Source: an uncultured Clostridia bacterium (lineage in GTDB: Bacteria; Bacillota; Clostridia; Christensenellales; Borkfalkiaceae). From it: DNA of 20,772 nt. A model generated the notes under the pieces. It made no database searches. It was not told the origin of the DNA and saw nothing but the letters and a program-made list of their open reading frames with translations. Each line of letters starts with the position of its first letter. Position 1 is the stretch's first letter. Position numbers and translations under genes: made by a program. Positions 1 to 9,200 of this stretch are shown here, in pieces. The stretch spans positions 1 to 20,772 of the forward strand of contig CALGVF010000189.1 of NCBI GenBank assembly GCA_937920115.1, given 5' to 3'.

Positions 1-2138
1 AAATTACTCTGAACGGCGAATCGCTCGGCAGAACGAACAATATGTTCTTGCGTTACGAGTTCGAGGTCAAAAGTCTTATAAAATCGAAAGGCAACGTATT
101 AGAGGTTAAAATATTGCCCGCGACGAAGTACGTTGAAGAAAAAGGGTATAATTACCGTACTCTTTTCGGGCAAAATCGTCTCGCATTGAGAAAGGCTCAA
201 TGTCAGTTCGGGTGGGATTGGGCTCCCGTCTGCCCGACGGCGGGAATATGGCTTCCGTGCCGCTTGGAGTTTTGCGACGAAATACGAATGGAAGACGTAA
301 GGGTCAAATCGCATATAAGCGGAGACGTTTCGGTTTTCGTCACTCTCGATAAAAAGGGCGGCAAGGTGTACTCGGGAGAGGATAAATACCTTCTCGAAAT
401 TACGGTAAACGGCGAAAAAAAGACCTACGCGGTCACTCAGCACCTCAGCCTTGTCAATTTTAAAATAAATAACCCCGAACTTTGGTATCCGAACGGTTAC
501 GGCGAGCAAAAATTATATGATTACGAAGTAAAACTGTTCAAAAACGGCGTGCAGACGGGCGAAAAACGAGGTAAATTCGGAATAAAAGAGACAAAACTCG
601 AAAGACTGCCTCACGGAACGGACAATTATTCGTTCGCGATAGTCGTAAACGGCGTAAAAATCTTCGCCAAGGGGTCGAACTTCGTACCCGTTACCGCTCT
701 TTTAGGCTCGGCGAAGTCGGAAACTTATAAAAAACTCATAGCGTTCGCGAAAGAGGCGAATTACAACATTTTAAGGGTTTGGGGCGGCGGAATTTACGAA
801 AAAGACGAGTTCTACGACCTCTGCGACGAAAACGGGATACTCGTATGGCAGGACTTCGCGTTTGCCTGTTCGGAAATTCCGAGGGAGAGAGATTTCGTCG
901 AAAACGTATATAAAGAAGCGGAATATCAGTTGAAACGATTGAGAAATCACCCGAGCCTCGCCCTCCTTTGCGGCGGCAACGAAATGGTGGAGTGGAACTC
1001 GAATCTCGACCTTCTCCGCTACGGTTTAAGGGGTTATTGTTCGGCTCTTGTTCCCGAAATACCTTATATATACGACAGTCCCGATTCGATAATCGACAAT
1101 ATATGGGTTCAGACGACGGGCGACGTACACGACGGCAGTCTTGAAAAGTTTCTCGCCGCCGACGACGTAAAAAATTTCAGAAAATACGTTTCGTCGGGCG
1201 AACAGACTTTCGTATCGGAGTGCGTGGATATGGGGTCTTCCCGTATAAGGAGTCTCAGAAAATTCGCTCCCGAAGAGGAGATAAAAAAACTCGGCAAAAT
1301 ACTCAATTATCACTTTGTGGATAATCCCTATCTGCCGCGTTGCGAGACTTTCCTCGACAAGGAAAAGAAAATATCCCGCGAAATGTTCGGCGAGTTCAAA
1401 GACGAAAAAGACTTCGTTAAAAAGTCGATGATTTCGCAGGGCGAGATAATAAGAGCGGAGATAGATCAGGCGAGGGCGAGCGGCTTTTGCAACGGCTTTA
1501 TGAATTGGATGTACAACGACACGTGGGGCTGCGGAACGTGGGCTACGGTCGACTATTATTTGGAGAAAAAGCCGATATATTACTATCAAAAGCGAGCCTA
1601 TAAGTCGATTAACGTAATAATTACCTCGGCAAACGGCAAGATTTACGCCGCAGTCGTAAACGATACGGAAAAGACTTTGAAAGGCGTTCTGAAAGTAACG
1701 GGTAAGACGATTGACGGAAAAATCGCATACGAAACGGAAAGCGAAATAACCGCCGACAGAGGGAGCCCTGCGACGGTCGAACTAAAAAATACGGACGGAG
1801 CGGACTATGTCGTCGCCGAGTTTTACGACGGCAAGGAAAGACGCGAGTCCGACCCGTATTTTGTAAACAATTGGAATTTCGACTTTGCGACGGATATGGA
1901 AACCTCGGTAAGAAAGACCGAAAAGAACGGAAAATATCTGTATCGGATAGAAATAACCGCGAGAAAGTATGCGAGGGCGGTATTTATAGATACGAAAGAC
2001 AACGCGGGCGTTGATTTCGGCGACAACTTCTTCGATGTAGAAGCGGGAAAGACGAAAATCGTAGAGGCGGTATCGGAGAGGGAACTAGGTGACGGCGAAA
2101 TAACGATAAAGACCTTCGCGGACGAATGGGAAGACTGA
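1..2138 (+). CDS. Beta-mannosidase, glycoside hydrolase family 2 (5' partial)
   Basis: The reading frame is open from base 3, so the start lies upstream; about 711 residues remain of a family usually 800-900 long. It should release terminal beta-linked mannose from oligosaccharides such as beta-1,4-manno-oligosaccharides or the Man-beta-GlcNAc core. Family signatures visible in order are RKAQCQFGWDWAPVCPTAGIW (bases ~189-254, typical of GH2 beta-mannosidases), the KGSNFVP strand (~669-690), LRVWGGGIYEKDEFYDLCDE (~771-830), and GGNE with the likely acid/base Glu at 981-983. The likely nucleophile Glu is in FVSEC at 1218-1220, followed by MNWMYNDTW (~1500-1527) and the usual DYY...KPIYYYQKRAY stretch. 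After the nucleophile the sequence reads SECVDMG instead of the common SEFG, a small deviation. The C-terminal ~180 residues are the expected beta-sandwich tail. No signal peptide can be judged because the N-terminus is missing. A beta-mannosidase call is firm; exact linkage is inferred. Confidence 0.9.
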   Translation, partial: ITLNGESLGRTNNMFLRYEFEVKSLIKSKGNVLEVKILPATKYVEEKGYNYRTLFGQNRLALRKAQCQFGWDWAPVCPTAGIWLPCRLEFCDEIRMEDVRVKSHISGDVSVFVTLDKKGGKVYSGEDKYLLEITVNGEKKTYAVTQHLSLVNFKINNPELWYPNGYGEQKLYDYEVKLFKNGVQTGEKRGKFGIKETKLERLPHGTDNYSFAIVVNGVKIFAKGSNFVPVTALLGSAKSETYKKLIAFAKEANYNILRVWGGGIYEKDEFYDLCDENGILVWQDFAFACSEIPRERDFVENVYKEAEYQLKRLRNHPSLALLCGGNEMVEWNSNLDLLRYGLRGYCSALVPEIPYIYDSPDSIIDNIWVQTTGDVHDGSLEKFLAADDVKNFRKYVSSGEQTFVSECVDMGSSRIRSLRKFAPEEEIKKLGKILNYHFVDNPYLPRCETFLDKEKKISREMFGEFKDEKDFVKKSMISQGEIIRAEIDQARASGFCNGFMNWMYNDTWGCGTWATVDYYLEKKPIYYYQKRAYKSINVIITSANGKIYAAVVNDTEKTLKGVLKVTGKTIDGKIAYETESEITADRGSPATVELKNTDGADYVVAEFYDGKERRESDPYFVNNWNFDFATDMETSVRKTEKNGKYLYRIEITARKYARAVFIDTKDNAGVDFGDNFFDVEAGKTKIVEAVSERELGDGEITIKTFADEWED

Positions 2139-2162
2139 AATTCGCGGAAAATAAAAACGAGG

Positions 2163-2199
2163 GGTACCCCTCCTTTCGTTGCGAGACGAAAGGAATACC
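2163..2199. repeat. Extended inverted repeat / hairpin downstream of the GH2 gene
   Basis: A 9-bp perfect stem pairs 2171-2179 with 2186-2194 (TCCTTTCGT / ACGAAAGGA) around a 6-nt loop. It extends after a small internal loop by GGTA (2163-2166) pairing with TACC (2196-2199). The 5' side also holds a self-complementary decamer GGGGTACCCC (2161-2170). There is no T-run after it, so it is not a good intrinsic terminator. It could be an mRNA 3' end protector, a REP-like extragenic repeat, or a DNA site. The rest of the gap up to 2312 holds several short GCCG/CGGC repeats but no gene I can support. Confidence 0.45.
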
Positions 2200-2312
2200 T
2201 TTAACGGCATAAACGAGCGGCGAAAAATCGAGGCGGAGAAGCCGACGGTTAAGCCGCCCGAAAATACGGCGACAAGCCGAACGAAAGACAATACGCGATA
2301 ATACCGAGCGAA

Positions 2313-2328
2313 GACCGAAATTTCGGTC
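2313..2328. promoter_or_regulatory. Perfect 16-base palindrome upstream of the transporter operon; candidate operator
   Basis: GACCGAAATTTCGGTC is a perfect palindrome 45 bases before the start codon of the sugar-binding protein. A looser outer arm, AATAC at 2300-2304 and GTATT at 2335-2339, makes the symmetrical region about 40 bases. A TATTAA sequence (2336-2341) directly to its right could serve as a -10 element, but I find no convincing -35. Position and symmetry suit a dimeric repressor or activator site controlling the importer genes. No regulator gene is in the window, so the partner is unknown. An RNA stem-loop is the alternative reading. Confidence 0.4.
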
Positions 2329-2372
2329 GGGTTCGTATTAAAAATAAGAAATCCGAATAGGAGGAAACGAAA

Positions 2373-4085
2373 ATGAAAAATGTTAAGACAAAATTAGTAT
2401 CGTTGATACTCGCTCTTACGGCAGCGTTTACGATGACTGCGTGCGGCGGAGGCGGCGACGACTCCAAAACCCCCGGCGAAAGCAAAAACCCGACGGAAAG
2501 TACAGGGGCTTCCGAGAGCATAAACGCGGAGAAATTGCAGTTGTACGTCGTGAACTACAACGGCGGATACGGCTCTTCGTGGCTCAACGAAGTCAAAGAA
2601 GAGTACGAGGCTCTTCATAAAGACACGAAATACGGCGACAAGACGGGTATTCAGATAGTCGTAAAGACCGACAGACCGAGCATGGAAGCAAGCGTCATAA
2701 AGAGCGGCGAAAGCGAAATCTATTTCGTGGAACACGTCCCTTATATTCCCTTCGTCAGCGACGATGTAATGGCGGATATTACCGACGTAGTGACGGGCGT
2801 AAACCCCTACGACGGCAAGACGCTCGAATCAAAACTTTCCGCTCAGCAGAAGAACGCGTGGAAGACGGCGGATTCGGCGTATTACGCGTTGCCGCACTAT
2901 TCGGGAACATACGGTATTATTTACGATATAGACTTGTTCGAGAGCAAGAACCTGTATTTCAGAGCGAAAGAGAACGTTCCCGCGAACGCCGCTTTGAAGG
3001 ACTATTTCATCGCTAAAAAAGGCGATAAGAAAAGCGACGGACCCGACGGAAAACCTGATACTTACGACGACGGACTTCCCGCAACTTACGAGGAATTTTT
3101 CCTGCTTTGCGACCGTATGCTCGACTTCAACCTCATTCCCGTGGATTGGTCGGGTCAGTACAAGGATCAGCACGTAACTTCCTTCCTTTCCTCGCTTGCG
3201 GCGGACTATGAAGGTCTCGGACAGGCGTTGCTTAACCTCAGTTTCGACGGAGAGGCGACGGGACTCGGAAAAATCGTAAACGGACAGTTCGTAAAAGACG
3301 CGACCGCTACGGCTATCGACGGTTCCAAAGGCTACGAACTTTTCAGACAGGAAGGCGTATATCAGTCGCTTAAATTCCTCGCTCAACTTTTCGGTAACGA
3401 TAAATACTACAACAAGGCTTACGCGTTCTCGGCTTCCGATTCTCAGTTGGACGCTCAGGACAGATACCTTACGTCTGCGGACGACGGAAAACGTATCGCT
3501 ATGCTTATCGACGGCGATTGGTGGTCTATGGAAGCGGACGAAACCATAAGGGCGAACGAGTATGACGACAGAAAGTTCGGTTGGATGCCCCTTCCCAAGG
3601 CTGACGAGACCAAGGTTAAAGAGCAGAACAAGAACATAATTTACGACAGACACTCGGCCATGACCTTTATCAAGAGTACTATCGCTACGGAAAAACTCGC
3701 CGCCGCGAAAGACTTTTTGCAATTCGTAAACTCCGATAAAATGCTCGTAAAATTCACGCAGGAGACAAATGCGTTCAAGGGCTTCAACTACACGCTTACC
3801 GACGACGAACTTGAAACGTTGTCCGCGTTCGGTCAGTCTCTCTATAAGGTAAGACAGAATTCCGACGTAATTTATCTTGCTTCCGCGAATAAGGTTTACG
3901 CGAACAATCAGTCCATGTTCCAACTCGATGCTTTGTATAAATCTATGAAAGCGGGAACTACGGCTAACTACGATTATCCGCTTACCGCAGTCAAAGAGGC
4001 GATAGACGCGAAGAAAGCGTTTTCCGCAGAGACTTATTTCTCGGGAGTGTACGAGTACTTCAAGGCAAATTGGCCTAAAAACTAA
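2373..4085 (+). CDS. Extracellular sugar-binding lipoprotein of an ABC importer (SBP family 1)
   Basis: This is the substrate-binding component of a CUT1-type carbohydrate importer, tethered outside the membrane. The N-terminus is a lipoprotein signal: basic start, hydrophobic core, then MTAC with the acylated Cys at residue 24. A Gly/Asp/Ser-rich linker follows to about residue 50. The mature part has type-1 solute-binding features, including the DGPDGKPDTYDDGLPATYEEF segment (residues ~223-243) common in larger clostridial sugar-binding proteins, and a GDWW motif near residue 380. At 570 residues it is longer than the usual 400-450. AGGAGG (2359-2364) lies 8 bases before the ATG and fixes the start. 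It is the first gene after the palindrome-bearing gap and is followed by both permeases, so it is the likely operon leader. Ligand cannot be read from sequence; an oligosaccharide is likely. Confidence 0.9.
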   Translation: MKNVKTKLVSLILALTAAFTMTACGGGGDDSKTPGESKNPTESTGASESINAEKLQLYVVNYNGGYGSSWLNEVKEEYEALHKDTKYGDKTGIQIVVKTDRPSMEASVIKSGESEIYFVEHVPYIPFVSDDVMADITDVVTGVNPYDGKTLESKLSAQQKNAWKTADSAYYALPHYSGTYGIIYDIDLFESKNLYFRAKENVPANAALKDYFIAKKGDKKSDGPDGKPDTYDDGLPATYEEFFLLCDRMLDFNLIPVDWSGQYKDQHVTSFLSSLAADYEGLGQALLNLSFDGEATGLGKIVNGQFVKDATATAIDGSKGYELFRQEGVYQSLKFLAQLFGNDKYYNKAYAFSASDSQLDAQDRYLTSADDGKRIAMLIDGDWWSMEADETIRANEYDDRKFGWMPLPKADETKVKEQNKNIIYDRHSAMTFIKSTIATEKLAAAKDFLQFVNSDKMLVKFTQETNAFKGFNYTLTDDELETLSAFGQSLYKVRQNSDVIYLASANKVYANNQSMFQLDALYKSMKAGTTANYDYPLTAVKEAIDAKKAFSAETYFSGVYEYFKANWPKN

Positions 4086-4098
4086 CAAAAAAGAATTT

Positions 4099-4129
4099 GA
4101 AAGATTCGGTCTAACCGCTTTCGGCTTTT
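4099..4129 (+). terminator. Weak terminator-like hairpin after the sugar-binding protein gene (possible attenuator)
   Basis: CGGT (4107-4110) pairs with ACCG (4114-4117) around a 3-nt loop. GAAAG (4099-4103) stacks outside it with CTTTC (4118-4122), separated by an ATT bulge on the 5' side. GGCTTTT follows (4123-4129). The short T-run and bulge would make termination partial at best, which would leave more mRNA for the binding protein than for the permeases. Confidence 0.3.
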
Positions 4130-4138
4130 AAAACAAAA

Positions 4139-4175
4139 CGGACGGAGACAGCCGTAAGGCGAGAAACTCCGTCCG
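4139..4175 (+). ncRNA. Intergenic RNA hairpin with internal loop and GUAA tetraloop
   Basis: A 9-bp perfect outer stem (4139-4147 CGGACGGAG with 4167-4175) encloses an internal loop with 3 nt on the 5' side (ACA) and 6 nt on the 3' side (GAGAAA). Above it is a 3-bp stem (GCC 4151-4153 / GGC 4158-4160) closed by GTAA, a GNRA tetraloop. It lies between the binding-protein and permease genes. The same plan, with different stem bases, recurs at 6134-6168. There is no T-run after it, so it is not a terminator. It may be an mRNA stability or processing element, or a small structured regulator. Confidence 0.5.
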
Positions 4176-4205
4176 ATTGACAAAAATTATACGCAGGAGT
4201 AATAA

Positions 4206-5183
4206 ATGTTTCGGCAAAACGCGGAAAAAACAATGCGAAACCCGAAGATTTCGGGAAAACCGAAAAACGGGTTGAGCCAGGGGAAACGGAACGACCTTAT
4301 ATGCTATATAGCGTTTATGGTATGGCCCGTTCTTCAATTTACGATATTTTATATTGCGGTCAACGTCAACTCTTTTCTGTTGGCGTTTCAGAAGATAGAC
4401 GTGACGACCAAGCCCGCGACGGTAACGTGGGGGCTTTGGAATTTCGAGGCGGTATTCAAACTTATAGCCACCGATCAGATGAAGATAAGAATATGGGCTT
4501 CGGTCAAGTCGTTTCTGATAATGCACTGCGTGAGCGTTCCTCTGGGGCTGTTCTTTTCCTATTATATTTACAAAAAAATGTTCGGAGCGGGAGCGTTCAG
4601 AGTACTGCTTTTCACTCCGTCGATACTGTCGGCGGTAACGACCGCGATACTGTTCTTTCAGTTCGCCGACAGAGCGCTTCCGAAAATGCTTACCGATATT
4701 TTCAAGGTCGAGGACGCCGTGGGGCTTTTCAGCGGAACGGACAAAGGGAAATACGCCGCGGTTATGTTCTATAACCTGTGGATAAGTTTCGGAACTTCCG
4801 TTTTGATGTATTCCAACAAAATGATTTCCATTTCACCCGAGATATCCGAGGCGGCGAAACTCGACGGGGCGAGCGGAATAAAGGAGTTTTGGTACGTCAC
4901 CCTTCCGCTTACTTATCCCACCCTTTCGGTATTCCTTATAACGGGCGTGGCGGCTATGTTCACGAATCAGTACAACGTATTTTCGTTCTACGGTTGGAGC
5001 GAAGGGGCTCCCATCAACGTTCAGAGCATAGGTTTTTACCTTTACTTAAAGGCTCAGGGGGCTACGTCGAAAGCGGAATATCCCGAACTTGCGGCTTTCG
5101 GTCTCATTCTCACCGCGGTAGCCGTGCCAATGACGCTTCTCGTCAGATGGCTGCTTGAAAAATTCGGACCGAGCGAAGACTGA
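4206..5183 (+). CDS. Sugar ABC transporter permease, MalF/UgpA type
   Basis: This is one of the two membrane subunits of the CUT1 sugar importer; it pairs with the next gene product to form the channel. Six hydrophobic segments are visible, from about residues 32-55 near the N-terminus to a last one near 295-315. The cytoplasmic EAA loop that contacts the ATPase is EAAKLDGASGI...LP at residues 215-234, with the conserved Gly at 221. At 325 residues the length is normal. The ATG at 4206 is chosen because GCAGGAG (4193-4199) sits 6 bases upstream; a second Met at residue 10 has no such site. The gap before it carries two hairpins, which may lower its expression relative to the binding protein. 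Confidence 0.92.
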   Translation: MFRQNAEKTMRNPKISGKPKNGLSQGKRNDLICYIAFMVWPVLQFTIFYIAVNVNSFLLAFQKIDVTTKPATVTWGLWNFEAVFKLIATDQMKIRIWASVKSFLIMHCVSVPLGLFFSYYIYKKMFGAGAFRVLLFTPSILSAVTTAILFFQFADRALPKMLTDIFKVEDAVGLFSGTDKGKYAAVMFYNLWISFGTSVLMYSNKMISISPEISEAAKLDGASGIKEFWYVTLPLTYPTLSVFLITGVAAMFTNQYNVFSFYGWSEGAPINVQSIGFYLYLKAQGATSKAEYPELAAFGLILTAVAVPMTLLVRWLLEKFGPSED

Positions 5184-5197
5184 CGGAGGAGGGAATT

Positions 5198-6124
5198 ATG
5201 GCTAAAAATTTGCGAAAAACGAAATCGAAAATCGGCAAAACACCGTTCACTCCGCTGACCGTCGTAATGCTCGTCGTACTGCTTCTTTATACGTTGACCC
5301 TTATATGGCTTCTGTATTGGGGAGTTATAACCTCGCTTAAAGGCAGGTACGAATTCATAAAAAACACCTATAAACTGCCTATTAAAGCGGTAACCGACAA
5401 CTTTGTAACGATATTTACCAAATTCAGAATAGACGTCGACGGCGGCAAATCGGTCGGAATGGCTCAGATGTACCTGTATTCCGTTCTGTACGCGGTAGGC
5501 TGCTCGATAACGAATACGGCTGTCCCGTGCGTTACGGCGTATTTCTGTGCGAAATTCAAATACAAATGGTCTAAGGTAATGCACACTACGGTTATAATCG
5601 CTATGATTATACCCGTAGTCGGAAGTCTTCCGTCCGAAATTCAGGTCGCCGACTTCTTCGGACTTCGCAATCACATCTGGGGCTTGTGGATAATGAAGGC
5701 GAATTTCCTCGGACTTTACTTCCTCGTATTTTACGAATTTTTCGCCTCGCTTCCCGATTCTTATATCGAAGCGGCGAAAATCGACGGGGCGGGCAACGTG
5801 TCGGTACTCGTGAAAATCGCTTTGCCGCTTGCGAGAAGCATATTCTTTACCGTTCTTCTCGTCAACTTCATAGCGTATTGGAACGACTATCAGACCCCGC
5901 TCGTCTATATCAGAGACAAATATCCGACGGCGGCGTTCGGAGTGTTCAGATTGTCTACTTTGACGAACTTCCCGAACCCCGACAATCCGAGCAGACCCAT
6001 ATCGGTTACCGTGCCTATCAAGGTCGCGGGGGCGGTTATGCTGTTCACGCCGATGCTCGTGCTTTTCATACTGACGAACAAGATGCTGCTCGGCAATCTC
6101 AACGTCGGAGGGATAAAAGGTTAA
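5198..6124 (+). CDS. Sugar ABC transporter permease, MalG/UgpE type
   Basis: This is the second membrane subunit of the importer. It starts 14 bases after the first permease with a strong GGAGGAGGG site just before the ATG, so the two are cotranscribed and probably co-translated. Six membrane spans are visible: the first at residues ~23-50, the last at ~282-300. The EAA loop EAAKIDGAGNV...LP lies at residues 191-210, just after the SLPDSYIE sequence typical of MalG-like subunits. The length of 308 residues is slightly above the family norm of ~280. No ATP-binding subunit follows, so the complex must borrow an MsmK/UgpC-type ATPase encoded elsewhere, as is common for CUT1 systems in Bacillota. 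Confidence 0.92.
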   Translation: MAKNLRKTKSKIGKTPFTPLTVVMLVVLLLYTLTLIWLLYWGVITSLKGRYEFIKNTYKLPIKAVTDNFVTIFTKFRIDVDGGKSVGMAQMYLYSVLYAVGCSITNTAVPCVTAYFCAKFKYKWSKVMHTTVIIAMIIPVVGSLPSEIQVADFFGLRNHIWGLWIMKANFLGLYFLVFYEFFASLPDSYIEAAKIDGAGNVSVLVKIALPLARSIFFTVLLVNFIAYWNDYQTPLVYIRDKYPTAAFGVFRLSTLTNFPNPDNPSRPISVTVPIKVAGAVMLFTPMLVLFILTNKMLLGNLNVGGIKG

Positions 6125-6133
6125 AAATTTACG

Positions 6134-6168
6134 TTCGGCGGCGGGGCGAAAGCCGAAAGACCGCCGAA
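6134..6168 (+). ncRNA. Second intergenic RNA hairpin with internal loop and GAAA tetraloop
   Basis: An 8-bp perfect outer stem (6134-6141 TTCGGCGG with 6161-6168 CCGCCGAA) encloses a 3-nt 5' side (CGG) and a 6-nt purine 3' side (GAAAGA). Above is a 3-bp stem (GGC 6145-6147 / GCC 6152-6154) closed by GAAA, a GNRA tetraloop. Loop sizes match the element at 4139-4175 exactly (3 and 6 nt, then 3 bp, then 4 nt) although the stem bases differ. It lies between the second permease and the secreted Ig-like protein. An alternative pairing of CGG 6142-6144 with CCG 6153-6155 is possible. Confidence 0.5.
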
Positions 6169-6172
6169 GTAA

Positions 6173-6196
6173 AAATCGCCGCGAAATCGGCGATTT
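6173..6196 (+). other. Simple hairpin upstream of the secreted Ig-like protein gene
   Basis: A 9-bp perfect stem (6173-6181 AAATCGCCG with 6188-6196 CGGCGATTT) carries a 6-nt loop. It follows the GNRA hairpin by four bases and ends 14 bases before the ribosome binding site at 6211-6216. There is no T-run, so termination is unlikely. It may affect mRNA stability or access of ribosomes. Confidence 0.4.
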
Positions 6197-6221
6197 CAAG
6201 AAAAATATTTAAGGAGCGATA

Positions 6222-9200
6222 ATGAAGAAAAAATTACTTTTCACATTGCTTGCAGCCGCGTTCGTATGCTTCGCCGCGTTGTCCGCAACGGGGTTTGCGA
6301 ATTATAACGCGAACGCGGAAGTATGGAGCGGAGGACAAATCGAGTCTGCCTATCGGTACGGCTCGGATTTCGCCGTTCCCGAAAAGACCGTTACGGTAGG
6401 AGGCAATACCGTCAAGGCAACCGCCGTCGTGGTATTCCCCGACGGTTCGTCCACTTACGCGGGGAAGGTCGTTTTAAATCAGACGGGCGTTTACTCGGTC
6501 GTTTACGCCGCGACGGCAGGCGGCAAAACGTATGCGGAGACCTATGAATTTACCGTTTCGAGTCCGCTTTTTTCCCATTCGGACAAATCGAGCGTGACTT
6601 ACGGAGCGGACGCGGCTTCCGAGTCTACGACCGAGGGGCTTATAGTTTCTCTCGCTCAGGGCGACGAACTCATGTTCAATCACCTTATAAACGTTTCCGA
6701 CCTCACGGCGGATACCACGCTCGTAAATCTCTTCGCCCTGACGAATACCGTAGGCGTAGCGGAGTTTTCTAAGTTGATAATCAAAATGTACGATGCGGAA
6801 AACCCCGATATATACGTTAAAATCGAGGGCAGAAGGCGTGACGGAACGGGCGTCGACGACTACGGAAATACCTTCGTTTACGCAGGGGCGAACGGACAGG
6901 ATATGGTCGGCGTCGGAGACGGCGAAATCGTCCATAAAAACGATACTTTGGGAAGAAGAGTAAACCACAGTTTCGACAGGAGGTTCAGAAACTACGAAGC
7001 GGGCAGTTGGGTTCTTCACGTTTTCCCGTCCGACTATCTGCCTATGGATATTCGTTACGACGGCGAGAGCAAAGGCATTTATATCGAACAGAGAACTTAC
7101 ACCGCAAAGGAAGAGCTGAGAGCTATCGAACGCTACCTCGTGACCGACCTCGACAACCCGAATTATTACAGCAAACTTTTCGCGGGTTTCCCGAGCGGAA
7201 AAATAAAACTCGGAATTTCCGCGGACGCTTATTCTGCCGCGACGGCGAGATTTTGCGTGTCGGACGTGTTCGGAGCGGACCTTACGAATAATATTCTCAA
7301 AGACGAAAACGCTCCCGTAATAACCGTAGATACCGAATATGCCGAAATGCCCGAGGCGGTAATCGGCAGGGGCTATGCCGTTCCGACCGCTACGGCTACG
7401 GACGATTATTCGGGTAATTGCGACGTAAAAGTCAAGGTGTATTACGATTATACGAGCGACGAACCCGTATCGGTCAATATAAGAGACGGAAAATTCATTC
7501 CGACGAGAAAGGGTTACTACGCGATAGTTTATACCGCTACGGACGGAGCGGCGAACAAAGCCGAAAAGGTGCTTTGGGTTCACGCGGGCGGGGATATTCC
7601 CGCTCTTACGGCTACCGTTCTCGCAGGAACTTACGAAACGCGTGTTTCCATGGGTGAAACCGTACTTCCCGCCGAAATATCGGTGACGGGCGGCAGCGGT
7701 AACGCCAAGATAGATTATTACGCTTCTACGGACGGCGTGGAAGAAATTTCGGCGAACGACGGATTCGTTCCCGAGAAAGAGGGAATGTGGACGGTAAGAG
7801 TAGTCGCGACCGACTACGTAGGCAATACCGCTCCGACGAGTTATACGGTAGAGGTAGTCAGAAGCGACCTTCCCATACTCGCCGAAGAAGTCGTTTTACA
7901 GAAAATATACGTGGCGGGAGCGGCTTACGTTCTGCCCGTCGCTTACGCGAAAGACTATTCTACGGGCGTAGCGGAGAGAAAACTCTGCGAAGTCGAAATC
8001 GAGGACGCGAGCGGCAAAAAGACCTATAAAGCGGGCGAAAAATCCGTACCGACGGTAACGGGCGACTGCGGCGTGGTCAAAGTTTCGTACAAGTATAACG
8101 GAACCGTGTTTACGACAGAAAACGTACCCGTAATCAGGGCGTATACCGACGACTCGTCCCTTCTTTCGGAAAACTATTTTTACGGCGACGGAATTACAAA
8201 AACGGCGACTGCGGACGGCATGTCGATTAAGTCAACTCAGAAAGCGGACAAAATAGGCTTCCTCTTCGCGAATACGCTTTTGGCGGAAGGGCTTACGCTC
8301 GACTTGAAGTCGATAGCGACCCGCACCAACTTCGACGAAATAAGAGTGACTTTAACCGACGCCGAATACTATGGCGTATCGGCGACCGCGAGACTTATAA
8401 ACAACGGCGACCACGTAGTATTCGCCGTCGGGAATACTTCGCTCAGAATAGAAAAGACCTTCTCGGAAGTAAACGAGTTCCCGATAGGATATAAAAACGG
8501 TATGCTTACTCTCGACAAGACGGAAATGAAAGTCGAGACGACGGATAGCGGCGAAGCGTTCGGCGGGTTCGGCGAAAAGGTATATCTCTCCGTAGAATTT
8601 CTCGGGGCTAAACCCTCGGCTGAAATTTTAGTCGTTTCCCTGAACGATTGCCCGTTCACACAGGTGACGGACGACGTAATCGCTCCGAAATACGTAATCA
8701 ACGGGGCGTCGGGCGGCAGCGGGGCGAAAGATTCGATATACGTTCTTCCGAGCATATCGGCAGGCGACGTATTCTCGCCCAACGTAACGGCGACTTTAAG
8801 CGTAAGAGACGCGAACAACAAATACGTTACCGACGAAAACGGCTTGCTTTTGAAAGAGGTTGACCCGTACAAGGAGTATTCGATAAAACTCACCGAATAC
8901 GGCAGATACAGAGTGACCTATAATATCGCCGAGGACGCAGACTTTTGTCCCATGCCGAACGAACAGCCTCGCTCGTACAGCATAAACGTGTACGACGAGA
9001 CCGCTCCTACGATAACTCTTACGAGCGGTTACACTAAAAACGTAAAAGTCGGAGAATATATAATTCTTCCCGACTTCGAGGTAAACGACAATGTTTCGGC
9101 GACGGATAAAATCACCGTTATAAAGATGGTCATAAACCCCAACGGCAGACAACTTTATCTCGCCGAGGGCAGCAACTCCGTTCACGCTCTTTATGAAGGC

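Noticed and set aside
2126..2212. Possible 28-residue peptide overlapping the end of the GH2 gene
   Set aside because: There is no ribosome site, it spans the hairpin at 2163-2199, and its sequence shows nothing recognisable.
2829..4088. 419-codon open frame on the minus strand
   Set aside because: It lies wholly opposite the sugar-binding protein gene, whose translation shows a clear lipoprotein signal and family motifs. The antisense product has no recognisable domain and reflects the codon bias of the real gene.
4139..4175. Kink-turn reading of the 3/6 internal loop
   Set aside because: The asymmetry of three fits, but the tandem G-A pairs needed next to the stem cannot be formed in either element.
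4177..4205. TTGACA, 17 bases, TAATAA: looks like a consensus promoter
   Set aside because: The -10 would abut the start codon of the permease, giving a leaderless transcript that omits its good ribosome site. Chance in an A/T-rich spacer is more likely.
5054..6199. 381-codon open frame on the minus strand
   Set aside because: It is antisense to the second permease. The predicted product is Arg/Tyr-rich with no domain, while the plus strand has six membrane spans and an EAA loop.
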